A stretch of DNA of 35,731 bases, taken from assembly GCA_910578185.1 (NCBI GenBank), contig CAJTPN010000022.1:14891-50621 (forward strand). The letters are read 5' to 3'. Positions 7,477 through 15,725 of this stretch are shown piece after piece. Positions within the stretch are counted from its first letter, which is position 1. Every line of letters begins with the position of its first letter. The position numbers and the translations under genes are program-made. This DNA is from an uncultured Acetatifactor sp. Lineage in GTDB: Bacteria; Bacillota; Clostridia; Lachnospirales; Lachnospiraceae. The notes under the pieces are model-generated. The model was not told where the DNA came from, made no database searches, and saw only the letters and a program-made list of their open reading frames with translations.

Positions 7477-10400
7477 TCACAGGATCTCCACTTTGCTGCC
7501 AATCCCTCCTCCGTCACGTCCTTTTGTCACAATGATCTTCTTCTCAATCTGCTCTTTCAATTCGGACACATGGGAGATAATCCCCACCAGGCGATTTCCT
7601 TCCGTCAGGCGCGCCAGTGCCTTCATAGCCTGGTGAAGCGCTTCCTCGTCCAAAGCCCCAAAGCCCTCGTCAACAAACATGGAGTCCATCCTTATCCCTC
7701 CCGCATAAGACTGAATCTCATCCGACAATCCAAGCGCCAGAGAAAGAGATGCCAAAAAAGCTTCTCCCCCGGAAAGTGTCTTAACGCTGCGTTCCGTACC
7801 GTTATAATGATCCACAACATCCAGCTCAAGCCCTGCCTTTTCCTTTCGGTTCTCGCTCTCCTCGTTCCGCTTCAATTCATATTGCCCATTGCTCATGGTA
7901 AGCAGTCTCAAGTTGGCCTGCCGCAGAATTCGATCAAAGTATGTCATCTGAATATAGGTTTCCAGCTCCACTTTCCGCTTTCCACTCAAGGTACCATTTG
8001 CAGTATCCGAAAGCGCTTTCATCCAGACATATTTTTTCTCCACACGGACAATCTCCGACTGCTTGCCTTTTACCTTTCGACAGACTTCCATATTGGCGGC
8101 AAAAGCGTGATTTCTTTCATCTCGTCTCACGCCCAATTCCTTCTTCTCCAAAAGCCATCCGGCCTTTTTTTCATTCATCTCTTCTTCCGGAATCTTCCCG
8201 GCTTCGCCTGCCGCCGCAAGCTGTTTCTTTAAGATCTCAATGGCGGACTCCATTCTTTCCTTCCTGGTATTACACTCCTTCAAATTGAATTCCGCCTCTT
8301 TCAGAGCATCCTCCAGTTTCGTCTTTCGTTTCACTAAATCCAGAACATTCTGCTCCAATTCCTCCCGACAATCCGTTCCCAGCTGCCCCTGCAGCAGTTC
8401 CGTCTGGGCTTTCCTTGTCTCCATTCCCACCCTTTGTCCGGCCTGAATCACCTCCGCCTTTCGGACTTCTTCATCAAGCACTTTGATCTTGACCTCTTTT
8501 TGGGGAATCTCCTGCTCCAACTGTTGCCTGCGCAGCTGTTTTTGATTGTTCTCTTCCAATTCCTCCTCCAGAACGGATAACCTTTCTCCCAGTTCCTTCT
8601 CCACCTTTCCAAAAAGCTTCCTCAGTATCTCTATCGGCACCGGGGTCCCTTGGGGATGTTCCTCTGCAATCTCCGGAAGGGCCTCACACAAACTTCCAAA
8701 AAACTGCGCCTCTTTCTCACAGCGGCGGTTTATCATACCTTCCAGCTGTCTCTCAAGGCTGTTTTTCCACTCCTGGCTTTCAGAAAGCGCTTCTTGCTTT
8801 TGTTCCCTTTCAGACTCCATGTGCTTCCTGTCCCTGATCTGACCATTGAGTTCTTCCCTGCGCCCTTTCAGCAGTTTCGCTCCCTCTTCCATAACGCCCA
8901 AAAGTGCCGGAAGCGTCTGTGTCATTTCTTCGCAATCTCCGATTCCATACTTTGATGCATCCATTCCCCAGGGTGCTTCCATCTCCCACCATTTTGCAGC
9001 CTTCTCCAATATTTCTGCTGCTTTTTTAATCTCCCCCAAAAGCTGCTTTTGCAGAATTCTTTCCTGTCCTTTCAAATCCGCCGATCGCTCCTGATTCTGT
9101 TTGATCAGCTCCCTCCAGGTTCGCCTTTCCTCTTCCTCCTGAACCGCTTCTCTTTTCAATGCTGCAAAACGTTCTTTATCCTCTTTTGCCTGTTTTTGCT
9201 CCGCCTCCCACCGCTTCAGATCCTGCATAAGATACTGTTTTGTCCCTTCGGGATTTCCACAGATTTCTTCTGGCAATTCCAATCCTGCCAAAAAGCTTTC
9301 AAATCGCCGCTGCTTATCCTCCAATATCCCCTTGGCAGCCGCATATTCCTGCTGTTTCTCCCCCAAGGCGGCGTCCAGTCGGCCTCGATTTGCTTCCTCC
9401 TGCGCCAGCAGTTCTTCCAGATTAGTCCTGCGGATAATCTGACTTTCCGCCCGTTCCAATTCCTCCCGCAGCCGCTCTGTTTCCCGCTCCGTTTCCTGCC
9501 GCCACTCCTTTAACTTTGCCCGCAACCTGTCCAGGTCTGCATTTCCCCACGTTCCCTGATCTTCCTTAACCTCGCGCTCCCCCAAAAATACTTCTTTCCC
9601 ATCTTTGGTCAAAACAGGGGACGCTCCAAACAGCTTCCCCGCCATCTCCTCCACTGCCCGCTCCTGTTCCCCCAGCCTCTTTAACAATAGCCCTGCCTGG
9701 GTGCTGAATCTTTCCGCCTTAGCCTCCGCCGCAGCAAGCTGTTTCTTTCCTTTATCCAATCCTTTCCTATCCGGTGCCTTCTCCGAGACCTTGGCAGGTC
9801 TGGGATGCTGGACAGCTCCGCAGACCGGACAGGCGCATCCTTCCTTTAAGCCCCTGGCCAGAATCCCTGCCTGTGCGTCCAGAAAACACTGTTCCATCTC
9901 CTGATATTGGATGGCAAGCTTCTCTTTTTCTTCCCTGGCATTTCGATATGCTTCCTGCATCTGCCCCAATTCAAGACGCACATTTTCCAGCTGCTCCGCC
10001 TGGAATGTCAGCCTGGCCTCTGCCTGCCTTAACGCCTCTATCTCCTTTTCCTTCTGTCCCCACAATATCCGGCGTGTATCTGCATCCTTAACTTCCTCCC
10101 ACTCCTCTTGCAGCGTCTCCTGTCTGTTTCGACATACGAGTACCTGATTGCGAAAGGCTTCACATTGATCCTCCAGTTTCCCAAGCGTGTTTCTCAAGTC
10201 GGTCAAATCCTCTCCCTGACTGCAAAACACCTTAAGTCTTTCCCTGGCCTCTGCCGCCATATGCCCACTCCTGATTTCCGTTTCTCCCGCCTCTTTCAGG
10301 CGCTCCAACTCTGCCTTCCTGTATTCCTCAGACTCACAATAAACACTTTCTCGAGCAAGCAGCGCCTTCCCCTCCTCCGTAAACCTTTCTATTTCCGTTT

Positions 10401-11868
10401 TGACAGACTGCCACTCCGTTCCCTCCTTCTCCAGAAGCAGTTTTTGTTCTTCCAAGTCTTTCCCCAGCCCTTCCACCGCAGAAAGCAAGCTCTCCCTGTC
10501 CGCCAATTTCTCTATTTTCTCTCCATATTCTTCCAATAAAATTGTAAGTCGCCGGATTCTCTCCGCTACTTCTCCGACATTTGCTTCCGTTTTCTGCTGC
10601 CTGACAAGCGCTTCCTCCCATTCCTCCATCTGCCTCCGCAATTTTGCTCTCCGCTTCCATGCGGCTTCCTTTCCGTTTTCCAGACGTTCTCTTGTCTCCC
10701 CTATATTGGCAAGCGTTTTCAAGTTTTCCCTGTCCCTGCCAAGCGCCTCCTCCAATGCCTGTTTTTTTACCGTCAGTGTTCGCTTCCGATCTGCCGTATC
10801 CAGGATAGCCTGTTCCTCCCCAATCAACGCCTCCCTCTCTTTTTGCAATTTGTCAAACAGCGCCAGCTTATCCTGCTGTTCCCTGATCCGCAGAGCAAGA
10901 TTTCCACACTCCTGTGCCTTCTCCCTTGCCTCCTCAAATCGCTCCTTAGCCTTTGCAAACTTGGGCTGCTCTTCCTGAAACTGTTCCTGACTCTTCAGCA
11001 GTTCCTCCTGCTGTTCCTTGATCTTGCGGATATTTCCAATCAGCTGATCCCCCTTCTGAATCCTCTCATCCAACTGTGCCAGCGCCTGATCCAATTCTGC
11101 CAGCTCTCTCTCATCCTCCTGACATACCTCTTCCAGAAGCTTTATACCTTCCTCAATACCACCCTCAAACTTTTCCTTCCGAAGCTTAGAAAGCTTTACT
11201 GCAGCCGGCGTTGTTCCCTCACACACAATTCCATCCATATACTGATCAATACTCCGCTTCAGCTCGTCATACTCCCTCCATTGACTTCTCGCCTCCGTCT
11301 TAAGCTGGTCCTGTAGCTTACGGTACAGATCAGTCTTAAAAATCTGCCTGAATATATCGCTCCGTTCCTCTGTCCCCGCAAACAGCAGCTTACGGAAATC
11401 TCCCTGGGCAATCATGGCAATCTGCGCAAACTGTTTCCTGTCCACCCCGATCAACTCCGTCACCGCCCTTGTGACCTCTCTGGATTTGGTCACCGGATGA
11501 CGCTCATCCGGATAAATCAGTTCCGCATCTGCCTTCCGTACCGTGTATCCCGTCCCTCTGTCTTTTGGACGCTTGTATTCCGGATTCCTTTTTACAGTAT
11601 AGCGTTTATCTCCATATTCAAAAGTATACTCCACATAAGTAGGAACCGTATCCGCCGCATATTTGCTGCGAAGCATCTCCGCTTTTCGGTCGTCGCCGCT
11701 GGCTTCCCCGTACAGAGCAAACACAATGGCGTCAAAAATCGTCGTCTTCCCCGCCCCGGTATCTCCGGTGATCAGATATAATCCCTGTCCTCCCATACGG
11801 CCAAAATCAATCTCCACGGTTCCCGCATAGGGACCAAATGCACTCATAATCAGCTTTATCGGCTTCAT
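7477..11868 (-). CDS. sbcC: Exonuclease subunit SbcC (Rad50-like ATPase)
   Basis: ATPase subunit of the SbcCD nuclease, which cuts hairpins and DNA ends in recombination repair. 1463 residues, markedly longer than the roughly 1050 of E. coli SbcC. Seen: N-terminal P-loop GDTGAGKT at 35-42, QGDFRKLLFAG after it, two very long Glu/Lys/Gln-rich coiled-coil arms, the zinc-hook CACPVCG near residue 680 (close to the middle), the ABC signature TLSGGEAF near 1364 and Walker B SMFVDEGFGALDE near 1399. Arm length on each side of the hook is similar, so the extra size is longer coiled coil, not an added domain. ATG 11868 follows GGGAGG at 5 nt. It lies 61 nt downstream of the membrane protein gene that separates it from sbcD. 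Confidence 0.95.
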   Translation of the reverse strand: MKPIKLIMSAFGPYAGTVEIDFGRMGGQGLYLITGDTGAGKTTIFDAIVFALYGEASGDDRKAEMLRSKYAADTVPTYVEYTFEYGDKRYTVKRNPEYKRPKDRGTGYTVRKADAELIYPDERHPVTKSREVTRAVTELIGVDRKQFAQIAMIAQGDFRKLLFAGTEERSDIFRQIFKTDLYRKLQDQLKTEARSQWREYDELKRSIDQYMDGIVCEGTTPAAVKLSKLRKEKFEGGIEEGIKLLEEVCQEDERELAELDQALAQLDERIQKGDQLIGNIRKIKEQQEELLKSQEQFQEEQPKFAKAKERFEEAREKAQECGNLALRIREQQDKLALFDKLQKEREALIGEEQAILDTADRKRTLTVKKQALEEALGRDRENLKTLANIGETRERLENGKEAAWKRRAKLRRQMEEWEEALVRQQKTEANVGEVAERIRRLTILLEEYGEKIEKLADRESLLSAVEGLGKDLEEQKLLLEKEGTEWQSVKTEIERFTEEGKALLARESVYCESEEYRKAELERLKEAGETEIRSGHMAAEARERLKVFCSQGEDLTDLRNTLGKLEDQCEAFRNQVLVCRNRQETLQEEWEEVKDADTRRILWGQKEKEIEALRQAEARLTFQAEQLENVRLELGQMQEAYRNAREEKEKLAIQYQEMEQCFLDAQAGILARGLKEGCACPVCGAVQHPRPAKVSEKAPDRKGLDKGKKQLAAAEAKAERFSTQAGLLLKRLGEQERAVEEMAGKLFGASPVLTKDGKEVFLGEREVKEDQGTWGNADLDRLRAKLKEWRQETERETERLREELERAESQIIRRTNLEELLAQEEANRGRLDAALGEKQQEYAAAKGILEDKQRRFESFLAGLELPEEICGNPEGTKQYLMQDLKRWEAEQKQAKEDKERFAALKREAVQEEEERRTWRELIKQNQERSADLKGQERILQKQLLGEIKKAAEILEKAAKWWEMEAPWGMDASKYGIGDCEEMTQTLPALLGVMEEGAKLLKGRREELNGQIRDRKHMESEREQKQEALSESQEWKNSLERQLEGMINRRCEKEAQFFGSLCEALPEIAEEHPQGTPVPIEILRKLFGKVEKELGERLSVLEEELEENNQKQLRRQQLEQEIPQKEVKIKVLDEEVRKAEVIQAGQRVGMETRKAQTELLQGQLGTDCREELEQNVLDLVKRKTKLEDALKEAEFNLKECNTRKERMESAIEILKKQLAAAGEAGKIPEEEMNEKKAGWLLEKKELGVRRDERNHAFAANMEVCRKVKGKQSEIVRVEKKYVWMKALSDTANGTLSGKRKVELETYIQMTYFDRILRQANLRLLTMSNGQYELKRNEESENRKEKAGLELDVVDHYNGTERSVKTLSGGEAFLASLSLALGLSDEIQSYAGGIRMDSMFVDEGFGALDEEALHQAMKALARLTEGNRLVGIISHVSELKEQIEKKIIVTKGRDGGGIGSKVEIL

Positions 11869-11929
11869 TCCAACCTCCCCTTATACCTGAAACGGACAAA
11901 ATCACCCTCCAAAACCCCTGCCTGTACCT

Positions 11930-13024
11930 TTACTCCTGAATTTTAAATTCTTCCGTGGCCGGAGCTCCCTGCCAGGTATTTCCATCCGACCTGTGATACT
12001 CTCTGATCACGGTTCCGTCCTTTTTGGTATATTGAATCACAAAAACCTGTCCCTCTTCTATTTCCATAGGATAATTATTATACGGCAGCACGTTTCCGGT
12101 GGTTGACCTGCTCTTAAAGTCATCATATGCGTTCTCCAGCCTCCAGAATTCTCTGTACTGAAAATCCGGAAAGATTACGGACAGATCGGTTTTGCCAAAA
12201 TAGGACGCCTCATATTCCTTCCCTTCCACAAGAATTGTATCAACTCTATCTGCTTCCTGCCGCAGCAACAAATAGGACAGGTCCTCGGAATGTACCCTGT
12301 CGCCATAAATATTAGTCAACTGATTTGCCATACAGGGTACTGTATTCGTATAATAATCCTTTGCACCCAGCTCCGTATGCGCCGAACCATATATCCCCAT
12401 AACACTGAGGCCGTCCAGACTGTCAAACGCCCTGACAAAATTCTTCGTCATAGTGTTTTCTCTGTATAATCCACTCCCGCGCCGATAATAGTATTCTCCC
12501 TGCTCCACGTTTTCCTGAGCCAGTCGGTAGGCTTCCGAATGCTCCAGTCCGTTTGCCGCCAAATATTCCAGATAGCGCTTCCCTGTGGTTTCATATTGAT
12601 GTCCCACGTCCGTTCCGTGAAAAACCGTCTCCGGGCAATCTTTTTTGATCTGCCGATAAAAATCCAATACTTCCTGGGTATGGATAGCTGTTTTCTCCCA
12701 ATCCACGTAAAGTTGTTCCAGAATCTCATCGTTTTCGGACCGCATCCAGAGATTTAAGAATTCCGCCGTATAAAAAGGCAGCTCCACAAATAAATCCCTC
12801 ATCCCCTCATTTTCATAATAAAATGCCCACTGCTCCATCTCCTTTTCCAACAGCGTTTTCACCGAATGCGTTTCCCCGTAGAGAAAAATTTCCCCCGATG
12901 AATGTCCGCCGGAAATGGAACCTTCCCGGTGTCCCAGTGTAAGCCCCAGCACTGCCGCCACAATCACAACTGCAGCTGATGCCATGATTATCCAGATCCA
13001 CTTATTCCCCAGCCCTTTTTTCAT
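11930..13024 (-). CDS. Membrane-anchored TraB/EreA/ChaN-like protein of unknown function
   Basis: 364 residues from ATG 13024, which has a perfect AGGAGG at 7 nt; a longer ORF upstream has no such site. Seen: a basic N-terminus, one hydrophobic segment at about residues 9-29 (uncleaved anchor or signal peptide), then an extracytoplasmic domain with LYGETH (50-53 GETH), LFVELPFY (Glu81) and VMGIYGSAHTELG. GxxH, a downstream Glu and a late GxxH are the pattern of the TraB/Tiki, ChaN and erythromycin-esterase superfamily, which binds metals in some members. The function here is unknown. It sits between sbcD and sbcC (108 and 61 nt gaps), a place normally empty in the sbcDC operon. The link could be functional or simply an insertion. 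Confidence 0.7.
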   Translation of the reverse strand: MKKGLGNKWIWIIMASAAVVIVAAVLGLTLGHREGSISGGHSSGEIFLYGETHSVKTLLEKEMEQWAFYYENEGMRDLFVELPFYTAEFLNLWMRSENDEILEQLYVDWEKTAIHTQEVLDFYRQIKKDCPETVFHGTDVGHQYETTGKRYLEYLAANGLEHSEAYRLAQENVEQGEYYYRRGSGLYRENTMTKNFVRAFDSLDGLSVMGIYGSAHTELGAKDYYTNTVPCMANQLTNIYGDRVHSEDLSYLLLRQEADRVDTILVEGKEYEASYFGKTDLSVIFPDFQYREFWRLENAYDDFKSRSTTGNVLPYNNYPMEIEEGQVFVIQYTKKDGTVIREYHRSDGNTWQGAPATEEFKIQE

Positions 13025-13131
13025 TCTGATACCTCCTGATTTGCTTTGTCGAGCATAGCACATACACTGACTTCTTGTCGCCACATTTGTTGCGGTAACT
13101 GTAATATTATCCATGATCACACCAGCCCGTC

Positions 13132-14379
13132 TTAAACTCCTCTTTGGCCTTCTAAACGACTCTCTTCAATCAGCTTCCCTACAAAGTCCGCCTGTTCCCG
13201 GGTCATGGACTGATTATTCTGCAATTCATAAAACGCACCGAACAATTCCAGTTCTGATTTCCTTTCGATATCTTGTTCCGCCTCTACCACCCGGCTGCGG
13301 CCGGTTCGGCTGTTGTCATATTCCAGGCGCATCAGGTTGGGATAAATAATCCGAAGTTTTCGCAGGCCGTCGGGGATATCCTCCTCATCCGTCAGCGTAA
13401 TCTGCACGTAATCCTCGGTGTTTGTTCCCTGGTAAAAGGCTCTGGCCGTGACCTCCATGTACGTCCCCCTTATCCTGCGCATATCGTGAAGCGGGAGAAG
13501 CGAAACCGTGCCCAGCCTCACCTCGCCCTTTTCCCCAAGCTCCACTATCGTCACGGACTTCTCTTGCCCGGCCTCCGAAAATGAATATTTCAAAGGGGTA
13601 CCGCAATAGCGCACCGTCTCCCTGCCAACCCACTGTGGACTGTGAATATGCCCCAACGCCACATAATCAAAGGAATCAAAAATCTCCCCGTCCACATTGT
13701 CAAGCCCGCCCACTGACACGTCTTCCGAATCGCACCGCCCTGCGCCTGTGACAAATTGATGTGCAATCAACACATTGCGCTTTGTTTCATCCACTTGCAT
13801 ACGCTCCACCGCCAGTCTCACCGCATCCTGATAACTGACAGGAAACCTGCCGCCCGATTCCGTCGGCTCCGATTCTGGAAGGCTTCCCCCTTTCTCACAG
13901 TCGGAATCCCTATGCTCCCACAGTGTAGTCCCCCCTTCTCTTCCACATTCCTGCTCCAATACATGACGCACCACAGCAGGTTTGATAAAGGGCAGCAGAT
14001 AAAGATACACTTCCCCATGGGCATCCTCCAAAACAATTTTTTCCGCTTTACCATTATAGACCGGCGAAAAATATACGCCCCTACCGCTCATTAGCTGCGC
14101 GCCAAACGCAATCCTTTCCGGAGAATCGTGATTCCCACTCACGGCAAACACCTTGATCTTTCTTTTTGCAAGTTCTGTCAAAAACCGGTCAAAGACCTGT
14201 ACCGCTTCTGCGGAAGGCACGGATTTATCATAGATATCTCCGGCAATCATCACGCCGTCCGCCCCTTCCTCCTGTGCGATTACAAGAATTTGATCTAATA
14301 TGTACTTTTGATCTTCCAGCATGGAAAACTCATTTACCCGTTTTCCGATATGAAGATCAGAAATATGAAGTAATTTCAT
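13132..14379 (-). CDS. sbcD: Exonuclease subunit SbcD (Mre11-like nuclease)
   Basis: Nuclease subunit of SbcCD. 415 residues from ATG 14379 (GGAGG at 5 nt; an in-frame extension to 14487 lacks a site). Calcineurin-like phosphoesterase motifs are present in order: DLH (Asp8, His10), GDIYD (Asp48), GNHDS (Asn83-His84-Asp85), AHQF and ALGHIHSPQ, which together hold the two Mn ions. The C-terminal third contains the capping/SbcC-binding region. First gene of the sbcD - TraB-like - sbcC block, transcribed from a promoter near 14655-14683 with a leader of about 270 nt. Confidence 0.96.
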   Translation of the reverse strand: MKLLHISDLHIGKRVNEFSMLEDQKYILDQILVIAQEEGADGVMIAGDIYDKSVPSAEAVQVFDRFLTELAKRKIKVFAVSGNHDSPERIAFGAQLMSGRGVYFSPVYNGKAEKIVLEDAHGEVYLYLLPFIKPAVVRHVLEQECGREGGTTLWEHRDSDCEKGGSLPESEPTESGGRFPVSYQDAVRLAVERMQVDETKRNVLIAHQFVTGAGRCDSEDVSVGGLDNVDGEIFDSFDYVALGHIHSPQWVGRETVRYCGTPLKYSFSEAGQEKSVTIVELGEKGEVRLGTVSLLPLHDMRRIRGTYMEVTARAFYQGTNTEDYVQITLTDEEDIPDGLRKLRIIYPNLMRLEYDNSRTGRSRVVEAEQDIERKSELELFGAFYELQNNQSMTREQADFVGKLIEESRLEGQRGV

Positions 14380-14476
14380 GGTATCCTCCAAGTTGCCCGG
14401 GACAACTTTCCACCTTACTGCCCCACCGCTGCAAGACGTATAAACGCGTTTTCTTCTTCCGTCACTCTTGTCACCG

Positions 14477-14602
14477 TCACGGAACATCCCGGAAGCCTTC
14501 TTTGTAAAATGCCGGGCTGTCAGTATAAAACGGCGATACCTTTTTCGATTTCTGAAAGCTTGTTACTCCTCCAATGCATAACCTGCCATTTGCCACAGTC
14601 AT
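14477..14602 (-). CDS. Possible 41-residue leader ORF upstream of sbcD
   Basis: Minus-strand ORF of 41 codons plus stop within the long sbcD leader. It begins at an ATG in a G-rich run, or at a GTG two codons later that has GGGGGG about 6 nt upstream. The product (ANGRLCIGGVTSFQKSKKV in its first half) has no recognised motif, signal peptide or membrane segment. It could be a chance ORF; only its position inside a transcribed leader argues for it. Confidence 0.2.
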   Translation of the reverse strand: MTVANGRLCIGGVTSFQKSKKVSPFYTDSPAFYKEGFRDVP

Positions 14603-14654
14603 CCCCCCACGGCAAACAGATTCCACAACGTATCCCGTCCTTGAATATGGTCTT

Positions 14655-14683
14655 ATTTTACCATAAATTCCTTCTATTCACAA
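14655..14683 (-). promoter_or_regulatory. sbcD promoter
   Basis: Minus strand TTGTGA (14678-14683), 17-nt spacer ending in TGG, then TAAAAT (14655-14660), i.e. also an extended -10. It sits just downstream of the sodA terminator. Confidence 0.65.
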
Positions 14684-14707
14684 TCAGGAATCCGAACACA
14701 AATAAAG

Positions 14708-14749
14708 GGAAGCCGCAACACCATCTGCTCCGGTGAGTTTGCGGCTTCC
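14708..14749 (-). terminator. Rho-independent terminator of sodA
   Basis: GGAAGCCGCAA (14708-14718) / TTGCGGCTTCC (14739-14749), an 11-bp perfect stem, with CACC/GGTG able to extend pairing in the loop. On the minus strand it is followed by CTTTATTTGTG. Confidence 0.85.
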
Positions 14750-14805
14750 TCTTATCTAAAGCTCTTTCAGCTCCCATCACATCCTTCGTAAATGAAGGCT
14801 CTTCG

Positions 14806-15438
14806 TCACGCCTGCATGGCGTCCTCGTATCTTTTTCCGGCTTTACGCCAGTTGATCAGACTAAACCATCCCTCCACGTAATCCGCTCTCCTGTTCTGAT
14901 ATTGGAGATAATAGGCATGTTCCCATACATCCACCAACAAAACAGGAATCTGCTCCTCCAAATCCGGCACATCCTGATTTGCCGTCTGCACAATGGATAG
15001 CCTGCCATTTTTGTCCGTCACAAGCCATGCCCATCCGGAACCAAATTTACTCACTGCGGCCTGCTTCATTTTCTCCTTCCACTGCTTGTAAGACCCAAAA
15101 TCCCTGTCGATCGCCTCTGCCAACGCCCCTGACGGTTCCTGCCCTACAGGACTTTTCATAGAGTCAAAATAAAGCTCATGATTGTAGACGCCGCCGCCGT
15201 TGTTTCTTACTGCTGTTCTAACCGCACTTGGCAAGTTATCCACATCCGACAGAAGTTCCTCCAGGCTTTTCTTCTGCAGTTCCGGATAGTCAGCCAATGC
15301 GCTGTTAAGATTATCCACATATGTCTTATAATGCTTGTCATGATGAAACGTCAAAGTCTCCGCATCCAACACTGGTATCAGTGCATCATATTCATAAGGT
15401 AACGGGCGCGCCACAAAAGGGTAGGTTTCTGCTTGCAT
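14806..15438 (-). CDS. sodA: Superoxide dismutase (Fe/Mn type)
   Basis: Dismutates superoxide in the cytoplasm. 210 residues, normal length. Seen: N-terminal ARPLPYEYDALIP, metal ligand His in LTFHHDKHYKTYV, second His in GGVYNHELYF, FGSGWAWLV, and the C-terminal DVWEHAYYLQYQNRRADY carrying the Asp and His ligands. Whether it uses Fe, Mn or both cannot be told. ATG 15438 is fixed by an in-frame TGA two codons upstream; the ribosome binding site is weak (CTGGG at 9 nt). Monocistronic, with a strong terminator downstream. The upstream stretch (15439-15524) is A-rich on the minus strand with a possible TATACT box but no clear -35. Confidence 0.95.
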   Translation of the reverse strand: MQAETYPFVARPLPYEYDALIPVLDAETLTFHHDKHYKTYVDNLNSALADYPELQKKSLEELLSDVDNLPSAVRTAVRNNGGGVYNHELYFDSMKSPVGQEPSGALAEAIDRDFGSYKQWKEKMKQAAVSKFGSGWAWLVTDKNGRLSIVQTANQDVPDLEEQIPVLLVDVWEHAYYLQYQNRRADYVEGWFSLINWRKAGKRYEDAMQA

Positions 15439-15524
15439 GTCTCATACCCAGCCATGTTATTCAAGGCTTGTATCCTTTCTTTTTTCTATTTTCTATTTTT
15501 AAGTATATACGACTCTTTCCTTTC

Positions 15525-15725
15525 CTATTCATCTTTTAAAAATACTTTTCGGTATTCCGTCGGATACTGTCTGCCCCGCTCATATCCTGCCTTGGCCCAT
15601 GTCTTCCTCCTGTTTCCGCCCATGACGGCTGCCTGTCCGCGCCTTCCCACGGCAACAACTGTCCTTTCTCTTGGCTGCTGACAGTATGGACGCATTGGAG
15701 AAGACATTGTCCAATAATATATCAT
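15525..15725 (-). CDS. Small basic protein of unknown function, coupled to upstream gene
   Basis: 66 codons starting with the ATG of a TAATG stop/start overlap at 15725, with AGAGG 7 nt before it inside the upstream gene. The product is Arg/Lys/Gly-rich (VVAVGRRGQAAVMGGNRRK) with no signal peptide or membrane segment. It is not recognised. The coupling and absence of any intergenic gap argue for a real gene; the short length and unusual composition argue against. If real, it is co-expressed with the spermidine-synthase-like membrane protein. Confidence 0.45.
   Translation of the reverse strand: MIYYWTMSSPMRPYCQQPRERTVVAVGRRGQAAVMGGNRRKTWAKAGYERGRQYPTEYRKVFLKDE

Noticed and set aside
7432..11781. 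Many plus-strand ORFs over sbcC, some above 150 codons
   Set aside because: They are the antisense of a Glu/Lys-rich coiled-coil gene, rich in Ser/Phe/Leu, without start signals or recognisable motifs.
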